Assembly: GCF_004361915.1 (NCBI RefSeq)
Contig: NZ_SNWP01000010.1
Location: 496,001-560,000 of the forward strand
Length of the DNA stretch: 64,000 nt
From: Sediminibacterium goheungense
GTDB lineage: Bacteria > Bacteroidota > Bacteroidia > Chitinophagales > Chitinophagaceae
Direction: 5' to 3'
Within the stretch, counting starts at the first letter, position 1. Each line of letters opens with the position of its first letter. Shown one piece after another: positions 17,917 to 26,949 of the stretch. Below the pieces are notes generated by a model. The model was given only the letters and a program-made list of their open reading frames with translations, made no database searches and had not been told where the DNA came from. Position numbers and translations under genes: made by a program.

Positions 17917-19101
17917 CTACAAATACCCCGTCCACCATTTCTGCCTGTTATTCATTTTGTAGGTATCATATCGCTTACACAATGGATAGAGACCGGCTAC
18001 CACAGCTATCCAGATAAGGTAAACGATGGGTAATGAAAAACCGAAATCATTGGGTCTGAAAGCAAAATTCCCTGCAGCAATATCACTTACAGGTCTGCCC
18101 GTTGCGAAGAATAAAACGATGCAGAGTACATGAATGGTAAAGAAATGCAGGAGATAATAAAACATGGGCACACGTCCATATACACTCACAATATTTGTCC
18201 AGCTGCCTTTTACTTTTTCCAGCCATATCAGTAATAACAAAGCAGGGCCTAAAGTCATACACAGGTATAGTAAGGAAGGAGGATACTTGGTAACATTGAA
18301 AAAAGACAGGATGGTCATCACATTGTCTTTTTGCGTTGACCAGGGTACCAGGTCTCCATAAACATTGATCCAGCGAAGTATAAAGAAAGCTGCGATGGCT
18401 GTTAATCCCCAGCCCAGTAATAATCGTTTGCGTTTGGCAGCATCAAATTCTTTCACATACCAGGCACCCATACAATAACCCAGCAGCATTACACCCGGCC
18501 AGGGTATAAGGGGATAAAGAATAGCAAAAAACCTGCCATCCGCATAACTGGTAAAAAGTTGCTGGTGAAAGAATGCATGCCAGAAAGGAATTTCATTCAT
18601 GTTATTGTAATTGAAGCCATCGAGCATATTATGCCCTACCACCATTACTATACCGATGATAAAGAGTACCCGTAAAGGCAGGTAAATGAGAAAAGACAAG
18701 AGCACCATTGATAAACCAATGACCCAGATTACCTGCAAACCAATAAAGCGATACAATGGATCGAATACAATCAGGAAATTGACCACTACGATTTCCAGTA
18801 CCATTAAAAACAATCCACGTTTCAACAAAAATGATGATAGTTCTTTTTTGGTTTTCTTTTGCCCCGATAAAAAAGCAGAAGTACCTGAAAGAAACACAAA
18901 AATGGGTGCACAATAATGGGTGATCCAGCGGGTAAAGAATAATGCAGGTGTAGTACTGTTCAGGTTGGTTGGATCTTCTACCATCGCAGCAATATGAAAG
19001 AAGTCACGTACATGGTCAAGTGCCATGATGATCATTACCAGTCCACGAAGGATATCAATGGAAGATATTCTCCATTTTTCAGCAGTCAGGTTGTTGGTCA
19101 T
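17917..19101 (-). CDS. Multi-pass membrane acyltransferase-like protein (DUF1624 / HGSNAT-like)
   Basis: This 394-residue protein has about ten hydrophobic segments. It opens with RISSIDILRGLVMIIMALDHVRDFF, the signature of the DUF1624/heparan-alpha-glucosaminide N-acetyltransferase-like family, in which an Arg-Gly and a His in the first helix are conserved. HYCAPIFVFLSGTSAFL and PMFYYLLHFFTIHVL also fit. Members probably transfer acyl groups across the inner membrane; the substrate is unknown. It is leftward and convergent with mutS. Confidence 0.85.
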   Translation of the reverse strand: MTNNLTAEKWRISSIDILRGLVMIIMALDHVRDFFHIAAMVEDPTNLNSTTPALFFTRWITHYCAPIFVFLSGTSAFLSGQKKTKKELSSFLLKRGLFLMVLEIVVVNFLIVFDPLYRFIGLQVIWVIGLSMVLLSFLIYLPLRVLFIIGIVMVVGHNMLDGFNYNNMNEIPFWHAFFHQQLFTSYADGRFFAILYPLIPWPGVMLLGYCMGAWYVKEFDAAKRKRLLLGWGLTAIAAFFILRWINVYGDLVPWSTQKDNVMTILSFFNVTKYPPSLLYLCMTLGPALLLLIWLEKVKGSWTNIVSVYGRVPMFYYLLHFFTIHVLCIVLFFATGRPVSDIAAGNFAFRPNDFGFSLPIVYLIWIAVVAGLYPLCKRYDTYKMNNRQKWWTGYL

Positions 19102-19217
19102 TGTTAGGGTTTGAGGAAAAGATACGAATTAAAAATTTACTTACCCTTTCCTCACCGGATTGAAATCCGGTGCAGGGAATCTAAACTTAGTAGTCAAAAC
19201 AACCCGATTATAAATAA

Positions 19218-19245
19218 CAAAGCCCCACATTTATGTGAGGCTTTG
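19218..19245 (-). terminator. Probable original terminator of tRNA-Asp
   Basis: CAAAGCC(C)CACAT at 19218-19230 pairs with ATGTG(A)GGCTTTG at 19233-19245 with one mismatch and a 2-base loop. Read leftward it follows directly after the displaced tRNA 3' end and is followed by TTATTTAT. This is what should lie downstream of an uninterrupted tRNA-Asp gene, now separated from it by the element. Confidence 0.65.
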
Positions 19246-19262
19246 CGGACCGGACGGAACTC
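19245..19262 (-). repeat. Distal att copy of the tRNA-Asp 3' end
   Basis: GCGGACCGGACGGAACTC differs from the tRNA copy (GCGGACCGGACGGGACTC) at one base. It contains the acceptor and part of the T-arm of tRNA-Asp in reverse complement. It marks the far boundary of the element. Confidence 0.85.
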
Positions 19263-19436
19263 AATTATTGATTAAATATGATTATAAATCAATTTGTTAT
19301 ATAATATTATTAATATTTGTTGAAACTATGTTGAATCTTTGAGGCTAAACAAATTAAAAATCATCTGAATTAATGTTTATTACTGACAATGAATCTAAAT
19401 TCTTACTTTTCATTTAAAATGTGAAAATAAGATAAT

Positions 19437-20222
19437 ATGGTTGAGAATTTATTCAAAGCATGTGTACAAGCAATAGAAAAAAAAATTTTAATTGAAAGGG
19501 CAAATTCAGCTGATAAAGAATTTCATTTTCAAAATTGGATACGAGACCGCATTAAAGATACCGGAGTAAATTTTGATGCTCCTGGACGAAATTCATTTCC
19601 TGATTTCCTATTTGTCGATACCCCTATTGGATTTGAAGTTAAAGGTCTTGCTTACCCAGGGCGTGACAAAACTTACGATGGCAATAGTCAAGTCCCTAAA
19701 GGGTTACATAACGGCAGAGAGATATTCTACATTTTTGGAAGATATCCAAAACAACCCGATGGGAATAAATATCCCGTACTAGATTTAATAATATCTCAAG
19801 GAAGTTTCCTAAATGCTGATTCAACGTATACTCATCAAAATAAAAACGCTAAGGGGTTTGGTAGTTATGGCGATATTATGATTCGTGACAGAAAAATGTA
19901 TGTTATTCCTACTCCATTTAGTCTAGCTGATGGTTTAGCTCATAATTATACTTTGATACTGGATGCAAAAAAGTCTTTAGGTGATGAATTTATATGCGTA
20001 GGCGAACTAGCTAGGAAAGAGGCTGACAATTTACTTACATCTTATTCATTTAACTTAAAAACAAATGAAATCTTGGTCGCTACAGAACCAAATGTCAATG
20101 CAGGCAAAGAACATTTTTTTAAAGCATGGCGATTAAAACACCAAGGCGGCGATGCTGTAAGTATGAGGGCTTTAACTGCGATTATTGAAGAATTAGAAAA
20201 TCTACCTGAAGAGAATGAGTAA
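19437..20222 (+). CDS. PD-(D/E)XK-type restriction endonuclease-like protein
   Basis: This 261-residue protein has FPDFLFVDTPIGFEVKG: Pro55-Asp56, then Glu67-Val-Lys69, the PD-(D/E)XK nuclease core, with Glu28 upstream in a helix as the fold usually has. No helicase, HNH or known specificity domain is seen. It overlaps the methyltransferase gene by eight bases (ATGAGTAA), so the two are translationally coupled. This suggests a compact restriction-modification pair in which this protein cuts and its neighbour protects. The recognition sequence is unknown. It is AT-rich and is the first gene of the element's cargo operon. Confidence 0.75.
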   Translation: MVENLFKACVQAIEKKILIERANSADKEFHFQNWIRDRIKDTGVNFDAPGRNSFPDFLFVDTPIGFEVKGLAYPGRDKTYDGNSQVPKGLHNGREIFYIFGRYPKQPDGNKYPVLDLIISQGSFLNADSTYTHQNKNAKGFGSYGDIMIRDRKMYVIPTPFSLADGLAHNYTLILDAKKSLGDEFICVGELARKEADNLLTSYSFNLKTNEILVATEPNVNAGKEHFFKAWRLKHQGGDAVSMRALTAIIEELENLPEENE

Positions 20223-22233
20223 AACAATTATTGAAGATGATAGTTTCCCGTTTGAAGTAATTTCAAAAATTGCTGAGAAGGAGAGTTGGCGTAAGGATAT
20301 TAATCGACCAATTTACCACTTGCACAAGTGGTGGGCTAAGAGATTGGGATCAGTATTCAGAGCTATATTGTTAGGCTGTGTTCTTGATAAAGAAGAAAAC
20401 TTGATGGATAAGTTTTATTCTTCTAATCAATACAAGGATCAAGTAGTGGCTGATTTGTTTATGGGGAGTGGTACAACAATTGGTGAAGCTGCCAAATTAG
20501 GTATGACTTCTTTCGGCTGCGATATTAATCCTGTAGCAGTTGAATCTGTTCGAGTAGCTTTAACACCATTTAATGAAGAAAGACTTGAAGTTGAGTTTAA
20601 AAAACTTGCAGCTAAAGTAAGCGCTTACTTACTTCAATTTTATAAATCCAAAGATTCAAAAGATATAATATGCGATGTCTTGTATTACTTCTGGGTTATG
20701 CAGTCTATTTGTAAAAAATGTAATACACGAAATGATTTATTTACCGATTATATATTATCTAAAGACGCATATCCGCAGCGTAAGCCGAAAATAAATGTTA
20801 TATGCCCTAAATGCAATGAAATATTTATTGAAAATTATGAAAAAAAAGATACTATATGCCCATCTTGCAAATATGAGTTTGTATTTAGAAAAGGTAATTC
20901 AAAGGGTTCAACTTTTATATGCTCTATGTGTAATTCTGAGCAAAAAATACTTGAAAACATAAAAGGTGAAATTCCAGCTTTTAGGCTATTTGCAAAACTT
21001 ATAATTGATTCGGATGGCAATAAGCAATATTTAAAATGCAATGATTATGATTTGCAAATGTATGATCAGGCTGTAGAAGAACTAACTGACTTGTTAGAAA
21101 GTAATCAAATTAAAATACCAGATTTAAATCTTGAAAAAGGATATAATACGACACAAGCCATTAAATATGGATTCAAGAATTGGTCAGATTTTTTTAACCC
21201 TCGGCAATTATTGTTATTAGGTAAATTACAAAAAGAGATTTCCACTATTGACGATGAGATTATAAGAGATATTTTCTCAATGATTTTTTCTAGTATTCTG
21301 GAATTTAATAATCGATTTGCATCTTATAAAGGTGAAGGAACAGGCGCTGTAAGACATATGTTTTCAAATCATGTTTTGAAACCAGAAAAGCGTCCCATCG
21401 AGGCTAATCTCTGGGGTACAACGAGAAGCTCAGGTTCATTTTCTGGTATTTTTAGAAATCGGCTAAAGCGAATTATCAATTATAAAAATAATCCCAAGGA
21501 AGTTCATTTAACAAGCAATCATAATGCCAAATATTCATTAAATAATATTTTAGTAAGGAATTGGGATACGGAAGAAATTAGATTTGATGGAGCTGTTTAT
21601 CTACGATCAGGAGACTCATCATCCTTGCCTCTAGAAAATGGATCTGTTGATTTTGTAATTACCGATCCTCCCTTTTTTGATAATGTACAATATTCTGAAT
21701 TGGCAGATTTTTTTTATAGCTGGCTTCGTTTGTACCCACATGGATTCATATTGAACGACAGAGAAACTACCAGAAATAAATTAGAAGTTCAAGATACCGA
21801 TTCGGTCACATTTTCAAAAAAATTAGAAAATGTATTTAAGGAAGGAAATAGGATTTTAAAACCCGATGGTTTATTGGTTTTTACTTATCATCATTCGCGA
21901 AATGAAGGCTGGATTTCGATTGCTCATTCAATAGAAAAAGCTGGATTTTACGTTATTAATACTCATCCAATAAAAGCCGAAATGTCCGTAGCAGCTCCAA
22001 AACAGCAGGCTAAGGAACCAATACAACTAGATATAATAATTGTTTGTGGAAAAATTTTAGATAATGAGAATCGCAGCTTTTCTATCAGCGATGCCGAAAA
22101 AAAAGCTGAATTAAAAGCGAAACGAATGGAATCGCAGGGATTCACCTTAACGGAAAATGATAAAAAGGTAATTCTTCAAGGAGAGCTTCTTAAGACAGAC
22201 TATTTCCTTAAGTCGGAAACTCCTTGGGTTTGA
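20215..22233 (+). CDS. Zinc-ribbon adenine-specific DNA methyltransferase (COG1743 / DUF1156-like)
   Basis: This 672-residue protein opens with INRPIYHLHKWWAKRLGSVFRA, typical of the DUF1156/COG1743 group. The SAM-binding motif DLFMGSGTTIGEAAKLG follows near residue 80. A Cys-rich insert with CKKC, CPKC, CPSC and CSMC pairs spans about residues 164-240 and looks like a double zinc ribbon. The catalytic DPPFFDNVQYSELADFF lies near residue 484. FxGxG before DPPF is the beta-class order. It probably methylates adenine or N4-cytosine to protect host DNA from the coupled nuclease. Related proteins occur in several phage-defence loci. A gap of 44 bases leads to the DUF262 gene. Confidence 0.85.
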   Translation: MSKTIIEDDSFPFEVISKIAEKESWRKDINRPIYHLHKWWAKRLGSVFRAILLGCVLDKEENLMDKFYSSNQYKDQVVADLFMGSGTTIGEAAKLGMTSFGCDINPVAVESVRVALTPFNEERLEVEFKKLAAKVSAYLLQFYKSKDSKDIICDVLYYFWVMQSICKKCNTRNDLFTDYILSKDAYPQRKPKINVICPKCNEIFIENYEKKDTICPSCKYEFVFRKGNSKGSTFICSMCNSEQKILENIKGEIPAFRLFAKLIIDSDGNKQYLKCNDYDLQMYDQAVEELTDLLESNQIKIPDLNLEKGYNTTQAIKYGFKNWSDFFNPRQLLLLGKLQKEISTIDDEIIRDIFSMIFSSILEFNNRFASYKGEGTGAVRHMFSNHVLKPEKRPIEANLWGTTRSSGSFSGIFRNRLKRIINYKNNPKEVHLTSNHNAKYSLNNILVRNWDTEEIRFDGAVYLRSGDSSSLPLENGSVDFVITDPPFFDNVQYSELADFFYSWLRLYPHGFILNDRETTRNKLEVQDTDSVTFSKKLENVFKEGNRILKPDGLLVFTYHHSRNEGWISIAHSIEKAGFYVINTHPIKAEMSVAAPKQQAKEPIQLDIIIVCGKILDNENRSFSISDAEKKAELKAKRMESQGFTLTENDKKVILQGELLKTDYFLKSETPWV

Positions 22234-22277
22234 TATCCAACATAAAATTTGTTAATTAGAGTTAAAACTAAATTACT

Positions 22278-23489
22278 ATGAATTTGCTTGATGGTGAGAA
22301 AATTACAATTGATAATGAAATTCCATTTGGTCAGACCACTCTTGTGGATGAAGAAATCAATGAAAAATATATCCGAGGAGAAGTTAGAATAGTAACCGAA
22401 CAAGGACGATATCCATTGACAGCTATAAAGGGTATGTTAGATGGCGATGATTACTTATTAAACCCAGAATTTCAAAGGCGTCATAGATGGAGTTATGAGC
22501 AAAAATCACGTCTTATCGAATCTTTTATTATGAATGTTCCCATTCCACCAATTTTTTTATATGAAGACAAATACTCTCATTACGAAGTAATGGACGGGCT
22601 GCAAAGGCTAACTGCCATTTATGAATTTTATCAAAATAAATATCCACTTACAGGCTTGGAGTTATGGTCAGAATTAAATGGGAAATTTTATAATACCTTA
22701 CCATATCAGGTTCAGAAAGGGATAGATCGGAGATATCTTTCTGCAATCATAATACTAAAGGAAACTGCAAAAGATGAATTCGAAGCATTAAGATTGAAAC
22801 AATTAGTGTTTGAGAGAATAAATAGTGGAGGAGTAAAGTTGGCGCCTCAAGAGTCAAGAAATGCTATCTATAATGGCTATTTCAATGAAATGTGTATCAA
22901 GCTATCTCGAAATAAATATTTATGTCAGATGTGGAATATACCTATTCCTGATAAGGATGAACTTGAGAAAGGAATATTAAACGAGGAACTCATAGCTAAT
23001 GATTTCTTTCGAGAAATGGAGGATGTCGAATTCGTTTTACGTTTTTTTGCCAATAGACAGCGAAATGAATTATTTAATAGAGCTAATGCAAAAAACCTTC
23101 GCGACTACTTAGATTTTTATTTAAATAAAGCAAATAAATTTCCAAAAGAAACTATTCATGAACTTGCTAGCATTTTTGATTCTACTGTAGAATTCATATA
23201 TGAGTTATTGGGTGAAAAGGCATTTTATATTTATCGGGAACGGAATGGTAATTGGTCATGGTACAACCGTGCAACGCTCGTTGTATATGATCCATTAATG
23301 TTGGTAGCTTCTGAATTTTATAGGCAAAAGGATTCTATTTTAAATCATAAAAGTGTTGTTGACGAGATTTTTGCTGAGTTTTATAAAAAGAACTACGAAA
23401 CATTTGGTGGAAGGAATGTAAACCCAGGAGTGATAAATACACGAATAGAACTTTTCAGAGAATTATTTAAAAGCTTAGCCAAAAAATAA
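22278..23489 (+). CDS. DUF262-family protein (ParB-like NTPase/nuclease fold)
   Basis: This 403-residue protein has the DUF262 signature: YLLNPEFQRRHRWSYEQKSRLIESF, then NVPIPPIFLYED, then YEVMDGLQRLTAI. This is the NTP-binding/hydrolysing core found in GmrSD, SspE and BrxU; the usual DGQQR is DGLQR here. The C-terminal HNH (DUF1524) nuclease domain common in long DUF262 proteins is not visible, so it lacks an obvious cutting domain. The stop overlaps the HEPN gene's ATG by one base (TAATG), implying coupled synthesis and perhaps a two-protein effector. Confidence 0.85.
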   Translation: MNLLDGEKITIDNEIPFGQTTLVDEEINEKYIRGEVRIVTEQGRYPLTAIKGMLDGDDYLLNPEFQRRHRWSYEQKSRLIESFIMNVPIPPIFLYEDKYSHYEVMDGLQRLTAIYEFYQNKYPLTGLELWSELNGKFYNTLPYQVQKGIDRRYLSAIIILKETAKDEFEALRLKQLVFERINSGGVKLAPQESRNAIYNGYFNEMCIKLSRNKYLCQMWNIPIPDKDELEKGILNEELIANDFFREMEDVEFVLRFFANRQRNELFNRANAKNLRDYLDFYLNKANKFPKETIHELASIFDSTVEFIYELLGEKAFYIYRERNGNWSWYNRATLVVYDPLMLVASEFYRQKDSILNHKSVVDEIFAEFYKKNYETFGGRNVNPGVINTRIELFRELFKSLAKK

Positions 23490-24544
23490 TGGATGCGATA
23501 AAAAATAAATTCCACCAGGACTTAGCTAATCTTAGAAAGCTTATTGAATTTTACGATATTGAAAATAGATTGTTATCTGACTGGAATTTAACTCAAAAAA
23601 TACCTGAAGTTGAATACTTAGCAGAACTCGTTAATAAATTTACTGACTTTAATTTAGAAAAACGTGTTTTTAATTATAACAGTGTTATAATCTCATTATA
23701 CGGTTTTTTTGAAAAATTTATAGAAGATTGCCTTATTGCTTATGTATTAGCATTAAATGAGTTGGTCGAAAATTATAACTCTTTACCTGAATTAGTTAGA
23801 ACATCCCATTATAGACTTTCTTTAGCCATCTTGAATAAAATGGATCAAGATAGGTATCGCGGAGGATATACTAAAGAATCAGTAATAAAAAACCTATATG
23901 AATGTATCACGCTTCATGAGTCATATCAATTAAATAGTGAAGCGTTTTCTCAGCATAGCGCAAATTTCCGACAACAAGTTATTGATCAATCTTTCACTTA
24001 TATCGGATTAGAAAAAATAAGTGCTGTATTGCTTAAGGATTCAATCTTTTATAATTACTTGTTACATAAATTACAAAAGACAGATGTTAGTGAAATTAGC
24101 TTCGATGAAGCATACTTTGAATTGAATGACTTAGCAGAAAGGCGTAATGAGGTTGCTCATGGTGTACCTAGTTCTATACTTAGTAGTCCAATTCTATTGG
24201 ACTATATCGTCTATTTTGAGTATTATGCAGTAGCTATGGTTGTGACATTGCAGAAAAATTTAGACATAATTCATTTAGAAGAATATGGAAAAAGATTAGG
24301 CGAAATAACTGATGTTTTTAAAAATGGGACTGTAGTATGTTTTACGACGAATAATGTAGAAATAAAAGTCGGTGATATTTTAGTTGGCAAAAATGAGCAT
24401 GGAATTGTTAAGGGATTTATTAAAAGCATTCAAATTGACGATGAATTCGTAACATCAATTGCTGGAGGTGATTCTGAAATTGGAGTAGAGCTTGACGCAA
24501 AATTTAAGAAGACACATCAACTTTTTTTAATTTCAAGCAATTAA
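23489..24544 (+). CDS. HEPN-domain protein (MAE_28990/MAE_18760-like putative RNase)
   Basis: In this 351-residue protein residues 60-230 are mostly helical. They carry Arg219-Asn-Glu-Val-Ala-His224, an Rx4H HEPN motif, in LAERRNEVAHGV. HEPN domains with this motif are commonly RNases in toxin-antitoxin, CRISPR and abortive-infection systems. A beta-rich C-terminal domain follows (about residues 280-350, FTTNNVEIKVGDILVGKN), possibly regulatory or nucleic-acid binding. It is fused translationally to the DUF262 gene and ends the operon. A function as the toxic arm of a defence system is inferred. Confidence 0.75.
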   Translation: MDAIKNKFHQDLANLRKLIEFYDIENRLLSDWNLTQKIPEVEYLAELVNKFTDFNLEKRVFNYNSVIISLYGFFEKFIEDCLIAYVLALNELVENYNSLPELVRTSHYRLSLAILNKMDQDRYRGGYTKESVIKNLYECITLHESYQLNSEAFSQHSANFRQQVIDQSFTYIGLEKISAVLLKDSIFYNYLLHKLQKTDVSEISFDEAYFELNDLAERRNEVAHGVPSSILSSPILLDYIVYFEYYAVAMVVTLQKNLDIIHLEEYGKRLGEITDVFKNGTVVCFTTNNVEIKVGDILVGKNEHGIVKGFIKSIQIDDEFVTSIAGGDSEIGVELDAKFKKTHQLFLISSN

Positions 24545-24719
24545 AGACATTTCGAATATTGTAGTATTCTACTTTTATAGATGGTGTATGTTTTTTATTC
24601 CTTTATGTTGAAAAAGTAATTCTAAGATTTATTTCAGTTTATTTGATTTCTTTATTTTCCTTTTTAACAACCAGCTATTTTAATTTATAAGAACATTTTA
24701 TTTTAGATAAAATATTCTT

Positions 24720-24929
24720 ATGCGAAATACTACCAAACTGAAAATTATCCTAGAAGATTACAATGTCGACTTTTCAATGAATGGGGGTGAGTATATTACA
24801 TTAACGCTTTATGATAAGGAGACCGGTGATCTTGAAGAATTCGAAAATAAAAGCTACACAAGCTTAATTACTTCAGCCTATTCCTTTGCAAGGAGAATGA
24901 AGAAGAATAACGTTGTATATGAGGACTAA
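24720..24929 (+). CDS. Small conserved protein, relative of the protein at 32568-32774
   Basis: This 69-residue protein, MRNTTKLKIILEDYNVDFSM onward, aligns over its full length with the chromosomal small protein at 32568-32774. They share MRNTTKLK, ETG, FE, SY, LI and AYS positions, roughly 40-45% identity by eye. Identity over the full length outside any repeat supports a real gene. Function is unknown; the acidic, compact sequence would suit a regulator or antitoxin-like partner, but nothing shows that. It stands 175 bases after the HEPN gene and converges on the next gene with a 4-base overlap. Confidence 0.75.
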   Translation: MRNTTKLKIILEDYNVDFSMNGGEYITLTLYDKETGDLEEFENKSYTSLITSAYSFARRMKKNNVVYED

Positions 24930-25213
24930 CTTTTAATCTCATTTTGAGAAAAATATTCATTCAGCTTTCGAGGAATTTCTTCCTGTATAAACTGATTAGC
25001 AAGAGTACCCTCAATCAATTTCCAATCTATCCGCTTTTTGTGTAAACCTTTACTTTTTAATAGGGGACGATTATTTCTAAAAATAATTTTTTTGTTCCTT
25101 GCCTGAACCTCAAAAAATTCGAACAGGGCAGTTTCATGCACTTTCCGAACCCTCAATTTTATTAGGCCAGAGATGTATTTAACCTGGATCATGAAGCTGG
25201 TAGCAATAATCAT
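24926..25213 (-). CDS. Small hypothetical protein
   Basis: The start is placed at the ATG at 25213 (95 residues), with an alternative ATG at 25192; the longer frame starts with TTG inside the divergent HTH gene. The sequence has KVHETALFEFFEVQARNKKIIF and NRPLLKSKGLHKKRIDWKLIEG. The pattern of alternating strands and Lys/Arg resembles short proteins I recall from Bacteroidota mobile elements, but I cannot name the family. It is divergent from the HTH gene. Confidence 0.5.
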   Translation of the reverse strand: MIIATSFMIQVKYISGLIKLRVRKVHETALFEFFEVQARNKKIIFRNNRPLLKSKGLHKKRIDWKLIEGTLANQFIQEEIPRKLNEYFSQNEIKS

Positions 25214-25309
25214 ATTATTACTAAAATTTTTAGCATAAAAATAGGGTAAAAATCTCCCCCATTTTTTAAAATCTGATTTGATGCTCTTTTTGGGTTCAAA
25301 TAAGAAAAG

Positions 25310-25603
25310 ATGAAACAAGCACTCCTATTAGTACCTGAAGAGCTATTAAACTCTATAAATGAGAAACAGGACAAAATTCTGAAGCTCCTGGAGAATTCAA
25401 GTTCTCATCCAGTTACCGACTATATAACTGAAAAAGAAGCTATGGAAATTTTTAAAAGAAAATCAACCTGGTTCTGGCAAATGAGAAAAAACAAGGCTCT
25501 TCCATTCAGCAAGATTGGCAAAGCCATTTATTACTCAATTACAGATATTAAAAATCTCCTCGAAAAATCAAAACAAAAAAATTCATTGACAACTAAAATT
25601 TAG
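25310..25603 (+). CDS. Small HTH DNA-binding protein (excisionase / MerR-like fold)
   Basis: This 97-residue protein has an N-terminal coiled helix (ELLNSINEKQDKILKLLE). A winged HTH follows, from YITEKEAMEIFKRKSTWFWQMRKNKALPF to KIGKAIYYSITDIKNLLEKS, the layout of the helix_turn_helix_17/excisionase family common in Bacteroidota integrative elements. It probably binds the element's DNA as an excisionase or replication/transcription regulator. It lies 4 bases before the ATPase gene and is co-transcribed with it. Confidence 0.8.
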   Translation: MKQALLLVPEELLNSINEKQDKILKLLENSSSHPVTDYITEKEAMEIFKRKSTWFWQMRKNKALPFSKIGKAIYYSITDIKNLLEKSKQKNSLTTKI

Positions 25604-25607
25604 TCTC

Positions 25608-26636
25608 ATGCCTAAAGAAGCTATTAACCTAGATCTTTTACTTAACAGAATACTTAATGGAGAAATTAGAATGGATAAACCCTTATTAATTCTTCAAGAT
25701 GACAATCACCTTACCTTTCCAATTTTTCAAGATTCAGGCTTGAATATTTTACTAGGAAATGAAGGTCATGGTAAAACCAAGTTTTTGACTCGGTTCATTT
25801 ATCAATTCCTTGATATGATGGAAGAAGAAGATCTCCGTTTTAAGAACTTTAGAATACTATACATAGATACAGAAAGACCAGAATCACAATATGCTAATTC
25901 AATCAACCACATTTTTGAAAAAGCTAATTTTCCTCCGAATGAGATATTTAAAAGATTAGAGTTTATTTCAACAATAGATCTTACAAGCGCTGAAATGAAA
26001 AAAGCACTCCAGGATCATCTCGAAAAAAATAAAGACATTAAGTATGTCATTATCATTGATCATATTTTGCCTTTTGTCAATGATATGAATAGTATCAATG
26101 AGGCCTCAGATATAGATATTTTTTTAAAAAAACTTATTTCGGCTGGTCATTTAATCATAGTTAGCACACATAAACCTAGTAGCGGTTATTTAAAAGGGTT
26201 AGGGCATATTGGAAGTACTTTACAAAGATTAGCGTCTTTCATTCTAGAAATATCCAACAACACTGAAGGGGACGGCTTCCAAGTAAAGCAAATAAAATCT
26301 CGTGTATCTGCAAGAACAAATAACATCCTTCACTTGACAAAAGATGAATTCGGAAATATTGACTCTTCTAGAAGTTACACAATAAAAGAGAGTGAAAGAA
26401 AAGATGAGAGAGAGCAAAAACAAGAACTAGCAAAAGAAATCCTCAAGGAGTTTATAAATAAGGAGTTTGCAACCAAGAAACAGTTGTTTGAAATAATTCA
26501 GATAAAGGCTAGTATATCAAAAAAATCTTCTAATGTTTATAAATTTTATGACGACTTTTTAAAAGACTATATCTCATTTGAAAACAATGAATATTCACTA
26601 ACTGATCTAGGCAAGAAAATAATCGATAATGAGTAA
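25608..26636 (+). CDS. RepA-type AAA/RecA-like ATPase
   Basis: This 342-residue protein has Walker A GNEGHGKTKF near residue 50 and Walker B YVIIIDHI near residue 145. IIVSTHKP and GSTLQRLASFILEI match sensor-like positions of the RepA/DnaB-like RecA ATPases encoded by many integrative elements. The C-terminal 80 residues look like a winged helix, ending in YSLTDLGKKIID. The role is probably replication or mobilisation of the excised element. It follows the HTH gene and overlaps the next small gene by eight bases (ATGAGTAA). Confidence 0.82.
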   Translation: MPKEAINLDLLLNRILNGEIRMDKPLLILQDDNHLTFPIFQDSGLNILLGNEGHGKTKFLTRFIYQFLDMMEEEDLRFKNFRILYIDTERPESQYANSINHIFEKANFPPNEIFKRLEFISTIDLTSAEMKKALQDHLEKNKDIKYVIIIDHILPFVNDMNSINEASDIDIFLKKLISAGHLIIVSTHKPSSGYLKGLGHIGSTLQRLASFILEISNNTEGDGFQVKQIKSRVSARTNNILHLTKDEFGNIDSSRSYTIKESERKDEREQKQELAKEILKEFINKEFATKKQLFEIIQIKASISKKSSNVYKFYDDFLKDYISFENNEYSLTDLGKKIIDNE

Positions 26637-26841
26637 CAGAAATAAATTATTTACCTGCATCGTCTTTTTTCCAGATGAACTAGCTAGGAGGCCAAGAAAA
26701 TACCGAAACATAAATAACATATCAAGATTTGAAAGGTTCGCAGAAAAAGAGGAAGCACTTTACTTTAATGTATATTCGAAAAAGACTAATGAATTTATTC
26801 AAAGAGTTTATACAAATAAGAAAGCCGGACAAGCCGGCTAG
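26629..26841 (+). CDS. Small hypothetical protein after the ATPase
   Basis: This 70-residue basic protein (FFPDELARRPRKYRN, FAEKEEALYFNVYSKKTNEF) overlaps the ATPase gene by eight bases in the same way as the nuclease/methyltransferase pair. No family is recognised. The overlap and conserved-looking composition favour a real gene. Confidence 0.5.
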   Translation: MSNRNKLFTCIVFFPDELARRPRKYRNINNISRFERFAEKEEALYFNVYSKKTNEFIQRVYTNKKAGQAG

Positions 26842-26949
26842 GAAGCTATTTCCTTTTTCTTTTCAATACAAATATCACGGTTAAATAAGAGTATACCTAG
26901 AAGTAAGTTTTCATTCTGATATTGAAATTTTCAATGAAAGAATTAACCG

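Larger units (their letters stand above)
19102..19436. other. Gene-free 335 bp: ancestral terminator, att site and element promoter region
   Basis: The sequence holds CACCGGAT/ATCCGGTG (19153-19160 with 19165-19172), then an ancestral hairpin, then the copy of the tRNA-Asp 3' end at 19245-19262. AT-rich DNA follows to the ATG at 19437 and probably contains the promoter of the four-gene operon. I could not identify a convincing -33/-7 pair. Confidence 0.6.
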
